Source of the DNA: Amorphoplanes friuliensis DSM 7358
GTDB lineage: Bacteria; Actinomycetota; Actinomycetes; Mycobacteriales; Micromonosporaceae
Assembly (NCBI RefSeq): GCF_000494755.1
Contig: NC_022657.1
Span: 1 to 64,000, forward strand
DNA length: 64,000 bases
Direction: 5' to 3'
Below, piece after piece: positions 55,843-64,000 of this stretch. Under the pieces are notes generated by a model. The model saw nothing but the letters and a program-made list of their open reading frames with translations. It searched no databases and had not been told where the DNA came from. A program made the translations under genes and the position numbers. Position 1 is the first letter of the stretch. The number at the start of each line of letters is the position of its first letter.

Positions 55843-56523
55843 TCAGGCGGCGCGGCCCGCGGGTGCGGCGGTGACCGCCACGTGACGCTCCTCGGGCAGT
55901 GCGGTGTAGGCCTCCGCCGGCGTCGACGTGCGCATCGACGGCAGGGCGCGGAGGCTGCCCCGGCCGATCGGGGCGAGCACCGAGACGTTCAGCCGGCTGT
56001 GCCGGATGGCGTGCCTGATGCCCAGGACCAGGACCACGACGCCGACCGCGGTGAGCACGATCCCGGCCACCCCGGCTCCGGGCAGCTCGATCACACCGGC
56101 GGCGATCGGTACGCCGGCCAGGGCGGCCAGACCGGTCACCTGCAGCGGCGTCGCGACGAGCGGGTGAGCGGCCGCGGCACGCAGGGCCGGCGGCGCGGGG
56201 GTCAACGGGGCGGTGGCGAACGCACTCGCGCCGTGCCGGATCTGGGTGAGGCGCCGCGCGGTCACCAGCGTCACCACCAGAGCGGGGACGGCGGGGAGCA
56301 GTGCAGCCGCCGGTGCGGCGGAGGAACCGGGCAGCATCCCGGTGAGCAGGGGCACGGCGATGAACACCGCAACGCCACCACCGACCAGCATGGACAGTGC
56401 ACGGGCACGGCGGCGCAGCTCGCGGGCGGTGCGGGCGCTCGGCAGCGTGTCGGCGACCAGTCCGGCCGTGAGCCAGACCGCGGCGAGTGCGCCGATCAGG
56501 ATGAGGTCCGTAACGGTGTTCAC
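55843..56523 (-). CDS. Hypothetical membrane protein
   Basis: A 226-aa protein with about six membrane helices (from NTVTDLILIGALAAVWLTAG onward) and an Arg-rich loop RTARELRRRARALS after the first helix; it ends in a cytoplasmic tail with alternating Pro, Thr and Ala. No family recognised. The start is uncertain: GTG at 56523 gives a natural membrane-protein N terminus; GTG 56538 and TTG 56556 are alternatives and none has a strong ribosome binding site. Confidence 0.7.
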   Translation of the reverse strand: MNTVTDLILIGALAAVWLTAGLVADTLPSARTARELRRRARALSMLVGGGVAVFIAVPLLTGMLPGSSAAPAAALLPAVPALVVTLVTARRLTQIRHGASAFATAPLTPAPPALRAAAAHPLVATPLQVTGLAALAGVPIAAGVIELPGAGVAGIVLTAVGVVVLVLGIRHAIRHSRLNVSVLAPIGRGSLRALPSMRTSTPAEAYTALPEERHVAVTAAPAGRAA

Positions 56524-56804
56524 ATCGACAGACTTCACCCGTGGCGCAAGGAGCAAAACCGGGATATGCCCGGACCGGGTACCCGTAGGGGTCGGAACAC
56601 CACTGCGCGTATCGGACTAATTACGCAGGGCGCTCATCCCAATGGGCGAAGTGGACAATCGCCCCTGTTGTGACGGTGACGCGTGTCCTAGTGTCGGGTG
56701 CCAGACGTCGAAAATGCATCGTTCGGCGTCGAGGGCTCGACCTGGGGAGGTCGGCCGGGGTCCCGGCGGCGACGCGGCCGGGTCCCCGGCACCCACACCG
56801 CCGG

Positions 56805-57611
56805 TCAGACGGCGAAGTCGGTGACCGGCTCCGAGGTCGGTGCCGGAGGTGTTGCCTTCCAGATGCCGGCCTTCTGCAACGCCAGCCGGGACAGGTACGC
56901 CGGGTTCAGCAGGATGTACCGCTTCCAGAGCCGCTTGGGCTCCAGCCCGAGACGCCACAGCCACTCGAGGGCGTACTTCTGCATCCAGGCGGGCGGGTTC
57001 TTGAGCAGGCCGGCGTGGTAGTCGAAGGCCGCACCGACGGCGAGCAGCGGCATGTCGAGCAGCGGGCGCATGGCGTAGGCCCAGATCTCCTGCCGGGGGC
57101 AGCCCAGGCCGACCAGCACGATCCGGGCACCCGAGGCCTTGATGCGTTCCGCGATCTCCGCCGGCTCACCCGGGTGGCTCTTGCGGAACTTCGACGCCTC
57201 GACACCGGCCAGCTTCAGTGCGGGGAACATCCGCTCCAGCGCCGGGACCAGCTTTTCGAGGGTGGGCTCCGTGGACCCGTACAGGTAGACGGGGAGGCCC
57301 TCGGCCGCGGCCTGGCGCAGGACGCGCAGGGTGAGCTCGGGGCCGTAGACGCGGTCGGTGAGACCCGCGTGGTGCAGCAGGTTGAGCGCGCCGCGAACCG
57401 GCTGACCGTCGGGGGTGACGAGGTCGAAGGAGTTCAGCCGCGCGTTGTGCGCCTTGTCCTGCACGCCTGTCATGACGCCGTGCACGGCCAGCGCGGTGAC
57501 CGCGTAGTGCCGGCGTTCACGGGCGGCCTCGATGATCTGAGCGGTCGCAGTGTCGTAGTCGGTCGCGTCGACCAGCACACCGAGGACGTTCTTCTTGCCT
57601 CCGGCGGTCAC
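56805..57611 (-). CDS. WecG/TagA/CpsF family glycosyltransferase
   Basis: A 268-aa GT26-type enzyme that adds N-acetylmannosaminuronate- or N-acetylmannosamine-like sugars to a lipid-linked acceptor in wall teichoic acid or polysaccharide synthesis. Family motifs are [33 protein letters not shown] and [18 protein letters not shown]...[20 protein letters not shown] at 57611 overlaps the upstream epimerase gene stop (GTGA), so the two are coupled. The C terminus has a membrane-associating amphipathic end [14 protein letters not shown]. Acceptor and sugar are unknown. Confidence 0.92.
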   Translation of the reverse strand: MTAGGKKNVLGVLVDATDYDTATAQIIEAARERRHYAVTALAVHGVMTGVQDKAHNARLNSFDLVTPDGQPVRGALNLLHHAGLTDRVYGPELTLRVLRQAAAEGLPVYLYGSTEPTLEKLVPALERMFPALKLAGVEASKFRKSHPGEPAEIAERIKASGARIVLVGLGCPRQEIWAYAMRPLLDMPLLAVGAAFDYHAGLLKNPPAWMQKYALEWLWRLGLEPKRLWKRYILLNPAYLSRLALQKAGIWKATPPAPTSEPVTDFAV

Positions 57612-58681
57612 GACTGCGGAACCCACTTGCCGACGTTCGCCTCGTAGATCTCCTGAAGGATCATCGGGACGTCGTAGACCTGCTTCCACTCCGGGTAGTC
57701 GGCCTGGAACGCGGCCATCGAGCCGATCCACCACTGGTGGTCGCCGATGCGGTTCTCGTCGACGTACTCCGTGACCATCTCGGTGCCGCTGATCTTCTCG
57801 GCCATCGCGAACGCCTCGAGGTTCGAGCAGTTCGAGTGCCGGCCGCCGCCGAGGTTGTAGACCGCCGCCGAGCGCGGGTTGCGGAAGAACGCCTCGAACG
57901 CGCTGAGCACGTCGTGGCTGTGGATGGCGTCGCGGACCTGCTTGCCCTTGTAACCGAAGATCCGGTAGAGCCGCCGTTCCATGTTCGCGCGCATCACGTA
58001 CCCGAGGAAGCCGTGCAGCTCGGTCGCCGAGTGGGCCGGCCCGGTGAGCGTGCCACCCCGGAAGATAGCGGTTTTCATGCCGAAGTAGCGGCCGTACTCC
58101 TGGGCCATGACGTCCGCGGCGACCTTCGACGCGCCGAAGACCGAGTGCAGCGTCTGGTCGATCGACATGTCCTCGGTGATGCCGTCCGCGTACGCGTGGG
58201 ACGGGTCGATCTCCCAGCGTGTCTCCTGCTCGATCAGCGGGAGCCGGTTGGGGGTGTCCCCGTAGACCTTGTTCGTCGAGCAGTGGATGAACGGCGCCTC
58301 GATGCAGTGCTCACGCGTGAACTGCAGCATGTTGAGCGTGCCACCCGCGTTCACGTCGAAGTCCGTGAACGGGTCCCGCACAGCCCAGTCGTGCGACGGC
58401 TGCGCCGCGGTGTGGATCACGACCGCGATGTCACCGGCGTACCGCTTGAAGATCTTCCCCAGCGAGTCCCGGTCCCGGATGTCCACCCCGTGATGGGAGT
58501 ACGCCGCCCCGAGGTCCGCGGAGAGCTGCTGGACGTTCCACGCCGTCGAAGCCTCGGCCCCGAAGAACTCCTGCCGCATGTCGTTGTCGATCCCCACGAC
58601 CTCCAGGCCGAGCCCGGCAAAATGCCGGACCGCCTCGGAGCCGATGAGACCACCCGATCCAGTAACCAGGGCGACGGCCAC
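57608..58681 (-). CDS. NAD-dependent epimerase/dehydratase (SDR), CDP-tyvelose-epimerase-like
   Basis: A 357-aa nucleotide-sugar SDR with the Rossmann motif [20 protein letters not shown] and HWWIGS-like late segment [12 protein letters not shown]. The usual YxxxK catalytic motif reads FGASK (Phe instead of Tyr), seen, as I recall, in a whole subfamily; if so, that subfamily uses another residue as acid/base or binds without Tyr catalysis. GTG at 58681 follows CTGGAGAG. A glycosyltransferase gene follows with 4-base overlap, suggesting a two-gene glycan module. Confidence 0.88.
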   Translation of the reverse strand: MAVALVTGSGGLIGSEAVRHFAGLGLEVVGIDNDMRQEFFGAEASTAWNVQQLSADLGAAYSHHGVDIRDRDSLGKIFKRYAGDIAVVIHTAAQPSHDWAVRDPFTDFDVNAGGTLNMLQFTREHCIEAPFIHCSTNKVYGDTPNRLPLIEQETRWEIDPSHAYADGITEDMSIDQTLHSVFGASKVAADVMAQEYGRYFGMKTAIFRGGTLTGPAHSATELHGFLGYVMRANMERRLYRIFGYKGKQVRDAIHSHDVLSAFEAFFRNPRSAAVYNLGGGRHSNCSNLEAFAMAEKISGTEMVTEYVDENRIGDHQWWIGSMAAFQADYPEWKQVYDVPMILQEIYEANVGKWVPQS

Positions 58682-58860
58682 GAGCAAACTCTCCAGAGGT
58701 CTAGGGAGTAAAAACAAGTCGAGAGCATAACGCCCCGACCCTCACGCTCCGTAAATCACCCGCAGGGGGACCACAACGTCTCCAAGAGTGACCGAGCGCA
58801 GCAAGGGCGGCCCTCCCAGCGTGAGCGATGCAGCCAGGTGCCCACCGCAACGCGGGGCGT

Positions 58861-58879
58861 CCGGGGGCTCGGCCCCCGG
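58861..58879. terminator. Second terminator hairpin downstream of tRNA-Leu
   Basis: Perfect 8-bp stem CCGGGGGC/GCCCCCGG with a TCG loop (58861-58879), extendable by one T-A pair. On the minus strand it lies 3' of the large tRNA-Leu terminator, as a backup. Confidence 0.55.
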
Positions 58880-58889
58880 AGCAGATATG

Positions 58890-58944
58890 ACGAGACGCCC
58901 CCGGTCCGCGCTTCTTGCGGACATGGGGCGCCTAGGCGTCTCGT
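58890..58944 (-). terminator. Two-armed terminator of tRNA-Leu
   Basis: Outer arms ACGAGACGCC/GGCGTCTCGT (58890-58899, 58935-58944) and an inner arm GTCCGC/GCGGAC (58904-58909, 58917-58922). The structure begins exactly at the 3' end of the tRNA gene on the minus strand. Confidence 0.8.
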
Positions 58945-59026
58945 GGGGATGGGGGGAGTTGAACCCCCACGTCCTTTCGGACACACGGACCTGAACCGTG
59001 CGCGTCTGCCATTCCGCCACATCCCC
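58944..59026 (-). tRNA. leuT: tRNA-Leu (CAG)
   Basis: On the minus strand: acceptor GGGGATG/CATCCCC, anticodon stem CACGG/CCGTG, loop TTCAGGT with anticodon CAG (complement of 58991-58993), a long variable arm TGTCCGAAAGGACG and T arm GGGTTCAACTC. Length 83 nt, a class II tRNA. CCA is not encoded. Position before fhaA matches other actinomycetes. Confidence 0.98.
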
Positions 59027-59221
59027 GTGGCATTCAGTTAGCCGGAACAGACTACGCTGTCCCTCGTTACACCGCGAGCAGATACTGCCCGTGACGCCAG
59101 GGAAGACTAGCACGGCGTCAGGGGCTGCAATACGAGGGTCAGGAGCGACCGGTTGCTCTTCGCAGAGATGCGGAAGCGGCGGCCGGATACCATCATGTCC
59201 TCGGAACCCGAGGAGGAGCCG

Positions 59222-59980
59222 GTGAGCGTGCTGCAGCGCTTTGAAAAGCGATTGGAAGGCCTGGTCGAGGGGGCCTTCGCGAAGGTCTTCAAGGGTGTCG
59301 TACACCCGGTGGAGATCCTTAATGCCATGCAGCGGGAGGCCGAGGCGCACAAGGCCATCCTTGCCGGTGGCCGCACCTTGGTGCCTAACCGCTACGTGAT
59401 CGATCTCTCGCCGTACGACCACAGCAGGCTGGCGCCGTATGCCGCTGCACTGGCCCAGGAGCTGGCCCAGTCGCAGGCGGAGTTCATCGGCGAGCAGGCC
59501 TGGACGGTCTACGGCGATGTGATCGTGGAGATCGAGCGCGGTGACGGGCTCGATACCGGCATGTTCCGTGTCACGGCGGAGGTGTACACCGGCGGCGAGG
59601 TCGCTCCGGTGCAGCAGCCTGCCTACGACGCGGCTCCGGCGTATTCGCCGTACGACCAGCAACAGCAGGGTGGGTACCAGCAGCACGGGCACAACGGCCG
59701 GAATGTCGGTCTGGTGTCGGGCGACGGGCGCACGTACCCGCTGCAGATGGGGTCGACGGTGATCGGCCGTGGTGACCAGGCGAATCTGCGTCTGCCGGAT
59801 GTGGGTATCTCCCGCCGGCACGCCCGGCTGGACTACGACGGCAGTCAGGTCGTGCTGACCGATCTGGGTTCGACGAACGGCACGATGGTCAATGGCCAGC
59901 GCGTGTCGGCCGTGGCGCTCAACCCGGGCGACATGATCCAGTTGGGGACGACCACCCTCACGTTCCGAGTGGACGGCTAG
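59222..59980 (+). CDS. fhaA: FhaA-type FHA domain protein
   Basis: A 252-aa phosphothreonine-binding protein. N-terminal DUF3662 domain (about 1-125: VSVLQRFEKRLEGLVEGAFAKVF), a Gln/Gly/Tyr-rich linker (140-175), and a C-terminal FHA domain (about 180-252) with GRGDQANLRLPDVGISRRHARL and LGSTNGTMVNG. In mycobacteria FhaA binds phosphorylated MviN and regulates peptidoglycan synthesis. The GTG at 59222 is chosen because GAGGAGG lies just before it and it matches the family start; an open frame extends 23 codons upstream. Confidence 0.92.
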   Translation: MSVLQRFEKRLEGLVEGAFAKVFKGVVHPVEILNAMQREAEAHKAILAGGRTLVPNRYVIDLSPYDHSRLAPYAAALAQELAQSQAEFIGEQAWTVYGDVIVEIERGDGLDTGMFRVTAEVYTGGEVAPVQQPAYDAAPAYSPYDQQQQGGYQQHGHNGRNVGLVSGDGRTYPLQMGSTVIGRGDQANLRLPDVGISRRHARLDYDGSQVVLTDLGSTNGTMVNGQRVSAVALNPGDMIQLGTTTLTFRVDG

Positions 59981-59985
59981 GCACC

Positions 59986-60468
59986 TTGCCAGAATTTGTC
60001 CTCACCGTTGCCCGGTTCGGCTTCCTGATCCTGCTGTGGATCTTCGTGTTCACGGTTGTCGGGGTCATCCGTAAGGATCTCTTCGCCGGTGTCCGGTCCA
60101 AGAGCATCGTCGCCAGTCCACGAGGTGTGGGTGGCGCGGTGATCCAGGGCCGGCCCGCGAAGGCGAAGCGTGGGAAGGCGGCCCGGCAACTCGTCGTGAC
60201 CGCCGGTCAGTTGGCCGGCACCAGGATCACGCTGGGTGAGGCTCAGATCACTATTGGACGGGCGGAGGACTCGACGCTGGTCATCACGGACGACTTCGCG
60301 TCGGCTCGACACGCCCGGCTCGTGCCTCGGGACGGCCAGTGGTTCGTGGAGGACCTCGGCTCGACGAACGGCACCTATCTCGATCGCGGTAAGGTCTCCG
60401 GACCTACTCCCGTCCCCCTTGGCGTGCCGATCCGGATCGGCCGCACTTCACTCGAGTTACGGCCATGA
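59986..60468 (+). CDS. fhaB: FhaB-type FHA domain membrane protein
   Basis: A 160-aa protein with one N-terminal membrane helix (VARFGFLILLWIFVFTVVGV, about 7-26) and a cytoplasmic FHA domain (about 70-160) with TIGRAEDSTLVITDDFASARHARLV and GSTNGTYLDRG. In mycobacteria FhaB (FipA) links division proteins to PknA/PknB phosphorylation. TTG start 5 bases after the fhaA stop. Its stop overlaps the pstP start (ATGA). Confidence 0.93.
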   Translation: MPEFVLTVARFGFLILLWIFVFTVVGVIRKDLFAGVRSKSIVASPRGVGGAVIQGRPAKAKRGKAARQLVVTAGQLAGTRITLGEAQITIGRAEDSTLVITDDFASARHARLVPRDGQWFVEDLGSTNGTYLDRGKVSGPTPVPLGVPIRIGRTSLELRP

Positions 60469-61892
60469 CCCTGACCCTGCGCTACGCCGCCCAGAGCGAC
60501 CGCGGTCTGATCCGAGACGGAAATCAAGACTCCGTCTACGCCGGACCGCGGCTCCTTGCCGTCGCCGACGGCATGGGCGGCATGGCCGCCGGTGACGTCG
60601 CCAGCAATATCGTCATCGCGGCCATGGCCCCGCTCGACGAGGACGTTCCCGGCGATGCGCTGGTGGACGCTCTTCGGCACGCGGTGGGCACGGCCAATCA
60701 GACCCTGCGCGACACCGTCGACGCCAACCCGCATCTCGAGGGGATGGGCACCACGCTGACCGCGGTGCTCTTCTCCGGCAGCAAGATCGGGATGGTGCAC
60801 ATCGGCGACTCGCGCGCCTACATGCTGCGCCAGGGTGAGTTCTCGCAGATCACCAAGGACGACACCTACGTTCAGATGCTGGTCGACGAGGGCCGCATCA
60901 GTCCGGAGGAGGCGAGCAGTCACCCGCAGCGGTCGCTGCTGACCCGTGCGCTCGACGGCCGGGACATCGACCCCGAATATTCGGTGCGCCAGGTCCTCAA
61001 GGGTGACCGCTATCTGATCTGCAGCGACGGCCTGTCCGGCGTTGTCAGTGCCGAGACCATCGGCGAGAGCATGCGGGACATCCAGGACGCCCAGGCTTGC
61101 TGTGAGCGTCTGGTGCAGCTCGCGCTGCGGGGCGGTGGCCCGGACAACATCACGGTGGTGGTCGCCGACGCGACCGACGCCGACATCATGGAGCAGGCTC
61201 CGATCGTCGGTGGCGCTGCCGCCCGCGACCGTGGCAACTCCACGGTGGCTGATGCGTCCAGCGCCGCGGCTCGTGCGGCGGCTCTGCAGGCGCCTCCGCG
61301 ACCCGCGGCCCCGGAGAACACGTCCTACGACCGTGACGAGGCCGACCAGCCCAAGCGGCATCCGGTGCGGACCAGTCTGCTCGTGCTCCTGCTGCTCGGC
61401 GTGCTCGGCGGTGGCCTCTACCTGGGCTGGCAGTACACCCAGGACCAGTATTACGTCGGTGCCACCGAGCAGGGCCAGCTGGCGATCTTCCGCGGGGTGC
61501 CGGGGCAGATCGCGGGTCTCGACCTGTCGAGCGTCCACGAGACCAGCGAGGCACGCCTGGACGACCTCACCACGGTCGCGCAGGACCGGGTCAAGCAGGG
61601 CATCCACGCGGACAGCAACCCGGATGCGCAGCGCCGCCTGGCCGAGCTGACCAGCGACGAGCCGTCCAACCCCAACCTGAAGCCGATCTGCTCCCCGAGC
61701 AGCCCCGCGCCGACGGTGACGCAGCCGGTGAACCCCTCCGGCGCACCGTCCGCGGCAGGGAAGACGACGTCTCCCAGCCGGAACACACCCTCCTCGGCGC
61801 CGGCGCTCGCGCCTGCCACCACGCCGGACGCCCAGCCTTCGGACTCCGCCCCGCCGGTCGTCGACCCGGTCGGGTGCCGGCCCGTCGACTGA
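60465..61892 (+). CDS. pstP: PP2C-type serine/threonine phosphatase
   Basis: Reverses phosphorylation by the Ser/Thr kinases of this locus. The 475-aa protein has the PP2C metal motifs RDGNQDSVYAG, VADGMGGMAAGDVASN, HIGDSRAYMLR, RYLICSDGLSG and GGPDNITVVVADA, one membrane helix (about 306-325) and a Pro/Ser-rich extracellular tail ending PVGCRPVD. Its length and topology match mycobacterial PstP. ATG overlaps fhaB by 4 bases and rodA follows. Confidence 0.97.
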   Translation: MTLTLRYAAQSDRGLIRDGNQDSVYAGPRLLAVADGMGGMAAGDVASNIVIAAMAPLDEDVPGDALVDALRHAVGTANQTLRDTVDANPHLEGMGTTLTAVLFSGSKIGMVHIGDSRAYMLRQGEFSQITKDDTYVQMLVDEGRISPEEASSHPQRSLLTRALDGRDIDPEYSVRQVLKGDRYLICSDGLSGVVSAETIGESMRDIQDAQACCERLVQLALRGGGPDNITVVVADATDADIMEQAPIVGGAAARDRGNSTVADASSAAARAAALQAPPRPAAPENTSYDRDEADQPKRHPVRTSLLVLLLLGVLGGGLYLGWQYTQDQYYVGATEQGQLAIFRGVPGQIAGLDLSSVHETSEARLDDLTTVAQDRVKQGIHADSNPDAQRRLAELTSDEPSNPNLKPICSPSSPAPTVTQPVNPSGAPSAAGKTTSPSRNTPSSAPALAPATTPDAQPSDSAPPVVDPVGCRPVD

Positions 61893-61924
61893 GTGTCCGC
61901 TCACCGAAGTCTGGGGACTCTTTC

Positions 61925-63424
61925 TTGACCGCGCCCGCCATTCCGGCTCCCACACCCGCGTCCACGGGTGAGATGCCGCGTGTCCCGGGCACAAAAACGG
62001 GGCGCAACGCCGAGCTCGGACTGCTCGCCTTCGCGATGGTGATCGTGGCCGCTTACGGCGCCACGGTCGAAGCCAACCAGTACGACAAGATCACGCCGAC
62101 CTTCTGGGTGCCGGCGGCTCTCCTGAGCGTCCTGTTCCTGGGGCTGCATCTCGTCGTCCGGTTCGTGGCGCCGCACGCCGACCCGGTGCTGATCCCGGCG
62201 GTCGCCCTGATCAACGGTCTCGGTGTCGGCTTCCTGCGGCGGCTGGACATCGCCAAGGCGATCTCCGAGAAGCAGCCCGAGCTGGGTGTCTTCGCCGGTG
62301 TCGGTGGCCGTCAGCTCGCCTGGACGCTGGTGGCCCTGGTCCTGGCGGCGGTGCTGTTGCTGATCGTGCGCGACCACAAGACCGTCTCCCGGTACGCGTA
62401 CACGCTGGGTCTGGTCGGCATCGTGCTGGTGATGATCCCGGCGGTGCTGCCGAGCAGCATCTCCGAGGTCAACGGGGCCAAGCTGTGGATCAAGATGGGC
62501 GCGTTCTCGATCCAGCCCGGTGAGTTCGCCAAGCTGGCGCTGGTCTCGTTCTTCGCCTACTACCTGGTCCGCAAGCGTGAGGTGCTCTCGCTGGCGAGCC
62601 GCCGTTTCCTCGGCATCGACTTCCCACGGGGCCGCGACCTGGGCCCGGTTGTCACGGTTTGGTTGCTGTCTCTGCTGGTTCTCGTCTTCGAAAAGGACCT
62701 CGGGACGGCGCTGCTCTACTTCGGTCTGTTCGTCGTGACGCTCTACGTCGCGACCGAACGTGCCAGCTGGTTGATCATCGGCCTGGTCATGTTCTTCGGC
62801 GGCGTCTACGTGGCGTACCTCCTGGGTGCGTCGATCGGCGGCCCGTTCGCCAACTTCTACGACCGCGCCACGGTCTGGCTCGACCCGTTCGCCTCGGAGA
62901 ACTACGAGCGCATCGGCGGCAGCTATCAGCTGGTCCAGGGCCTGCTCGGCCTCGGTACGGGCGGCATGTTCGGCACCGGTCCGGGTGCCGGCTCGCCCGG
63001 CTTCGTGCCCGAGGTGCGCAACGACTTCATCTTCGCGGGCATGGGTGAGGAGATCGGCCTGTTCGGCCTCTCCGCGCTGCTGGTCTGTTACCTGCTGATT
63101 GTCGAGCGCGGTCTGCGTGCGGCGCTCGGCGTCCGGGACTCGTTCGGCAAGCTCGTCGCCGGCGGCCTCGCCTTCACACTGGGCTTGCAGGTCTTCGTCA
63201 TCCTTGGTGGCATCACGGGGCTGATCCCGCTGACCGGTCAGACCACGCCGTTCCTGTCCTCCGGCGGTTCGTCGCTCATGGCGAACTGGCTGCTCATCGC
63301 GATGCTGCTGCGGATCTCCGATGCCGCCCGCAAACCCGCGAACGGCGGCCCGGCGGCATCCGGCGGACCGAAACAACCACCCGCCCAGCTCCACGGCGCC
63401 ATGACGGAGGTGATCAAGCCGTGA
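61925..63424 (+). CDS. rodA: FtsW/RodA family peptidoglycan glycosyltransferase
   Basis: A polytopic polymerase of peptidoglycan glycan strands acting in elongation. About 12 helices and the SEDS signature ...GLGTGGMFGTGPGAGSPG and FVPEVRNDFIFAGMGEEIGLFG are visible. TTG at 61925 (LTAPAIPAPT) fits the mycobacterial RodA N terminus; GTG 61874 overlaps pstP by 19 bases and is less likely. From 61925 the product is 499 aa. The stop overlaps the pbpA start (GTGA). Confidence 0.95.
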   Translation: MTAPAIPAPTPASTGEMPRVPGTKTGRNAELGLLAFAMVIVAAYGATVEANQYDKITPTFWVPAALLSVLFLGLHLVVRFVAPHADPVLIPAVALINGLGVGFLRRLDIAKAISEKQPELGVFAGVGGRQLAWTLVALVLAAVLLLIVRDHKTVSRYAYTLGLVGIVLVMIPAVLPSSISEVNGAKLWIKMGAFSIQPGEFAKLALVSFFAYYLVRKREVLSLASRRFLGIDFPRGRDLGPVVTVWLLSLLVLVFEKDLGTALLYFGLFVVTLYVATERASWLIIGLVMFFGGVYVAYLLGASIGGPFANFYDRATVWLDPFASENYERIGGSYQLVQGLLGLGTGGMFGTGPGAGSPGFVPEVRNDFIFAGMGEEIGLFGLSALLVCYLLIVERGLRAALGVRDSFGKLVAGGLAFTLGLQVFVILGGITGLIPLTGQTTPFLSSGGSSLMANWLLIAMLLRISDAARKPANGGPAASGGPKQPPAQLHGAMTEVIKP

Positions 63425-64000
63425 ACGCACCCCTGCGCAAGGCCGGCGTGGTCATCCTCGTCCTCTTCGGCATGCTCTTCGCCAACCTCAACTGGGTCCA
63501 GGCCTACAAGGCCGACGACTACCGCACCAGCGACTACAACGGACGTGTCCGTGTCGCCGAGTACGAGACGCCGCGCGGAGTCATCGAGGCCGGTGGTGAG
63601 GCCCTCGCCCAGAGCAAGGCGACCGACGACACCCTCAAGTACCTCCGCGTGTACCCCGAGAAGAAGGTTTACGCGCCGATCATCGGGTACAAGCCGGTCG
63701 ACAACGCCGAGACCGGCATCGAGCGCAGCGAGAACGACTTCCTGTCCGGCGCGAGCGACAAGCTCTTCGCCGACCGGGTCAGCGCCATGTTCACCGGTGA
63801 CAAGGCCGGCGGCGGCAACGTTGTGCTGTCGGTCAAGCCGAAGGCGCAGGAGGTCGCGTACAAGCAGCTCACGAACAACGAGCGCGGCGCGAAGGCGGGC
63901 TCCGCGGTGGCGATCGACCCGCGGACTGGGGCGATCCAGGCGCTGGCCTCGTTCCCGACGTTCGACCCGAACCCGCTGGTCAGCCACGACAACAAGGTGG
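63421..64000 (+). CDS. pbpA: Penicillin-binding protein PbpA (partial, cut by window end)
   Basis: Class B transpeptidase partner of RodA. Only the first 193 codons are visible: cytoplasmic MNAPLRKAG, a signal-anchor helix VVILVLFGMLFANLNWVQA, then the pedestal domain with the segment TPRGVIEAGG and EKKVYAPIIGY, and the start of the transpeptidase-proximal VAIDPRTGAIQALASFPTFDPN. GTG start overlaps the rodA stop. The SxxK, SxN and KTG motifs lie beyond 64000. The kinase genes pknA and pknB are expected next but not seen. Confidence 0.95.
   Translation, partial: MNAPLRKAGVVILVLFGMLFANLNWVQAYKADDYRTSDYNGRVRVAEYETPRGVIEAGGEALAQSKATDDTLKYLRVYPEKKVYAPIIGYKPVDNAETGIERSENDFLSGASDKLFADRVSAMFTGDKAGGGNVVLSVKPKAQEVAYKQLTNNERGAKAGSAVAIDPRTGAIQALASFPTFDPNPLVSHDNKV

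Overview
The window is a high-GC actinomycete chromosome segment that begins at the first base of dnaA and runs through oriC into the classical origin-proximal core. The order dnaA - oriC - dnaN - gnd - recF - DUF721 gene - gyrB - gyrA - DUF3566 gene - tRNA-Ile - DLW-39 gene - tRNA-Ala, later followed by tRNA-Leu - fhaA - fhaB - pstP - rodA - pbpA, is the arrangement known from Streptomyces, mycobacteria and Micromonosporaceae. GC content, frequent GTG/TTG starts, leaderless-looking starts and a chaplin-like surface protein suggest a sporulating Micromonosporaceae member such as Actinoplanes. The genus is an inference from remembered gene order and was not tested by a search.

Layout. 1-16 kb: replication and topoisomerase genes, with an unusually long (3.0 kb) dnaA-dnaN gap. 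The right ~0.7 kb of the gap is a dense DnaA-box origin; its middle holds a GC-rich repeat tract with a period near 10 nt. 16-26 kb: scattered housekeeping genes (two GNATs, a cyclopropane-fatty-acid-synthase-like enzyme, NUDIX, a YbaK-type deacylase, a sufE/dsbA pair, a CBS protein, proS, an SGNH hydrolase, a rhodanese). 26.3-31.3 kb: a translationally coupled ECF sigma / zinc-finger anti-sigma-like / ABC exporter operon plus a VanZ-like gene. 31.3-36 kb: a divergent Hsp90 paralogue coupled to a 952-aa TPR protein. 36-44.8 kb: a TetR-controlled acyl-CoA catabolic locus (biotin carboxylase, HMG-CoA lyase, carboxyltransferase, acyl-CoA dehydrogenase). It is split in the middle by two secreted-protein genes, one with five tandem chaplin-like domains. 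44.9-58.7 kb: a STAND-type regulator, MarR/YceI, a GCS2-family ligase, membrane and PASTA proteins, an XRE-DUF5753/DUF397 pair, and a WecG/TagA glycosyltransferase with a nucleotide-sugar epimerase. 58.9-64 kb: tRNA-Leu and the start of the cell-wall/phosphosignalling operon, cut inside pbpA by the window end.

Points most worth following. (1) The five-domain chaplin-like protein with a Gly/Asn/Asp/His-rich tail and its secreted neighbour, placed inside a catabolic locus. (2) Near-identical 13-bp palindromes (TGAACGnnCGTTA) upstream of the tetR gene and of the carboxyltransferase gene 6 kb away, marking them as one regulon. (3) Four DnaA boxes in oriC spaced about one helical turn apart, and two DnaA-box-like sites between gyrB and gyrA. 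(4) The Hsp90-TPR coupled pair. No CRISPR array, prophage or intact insertion sequence was seen.
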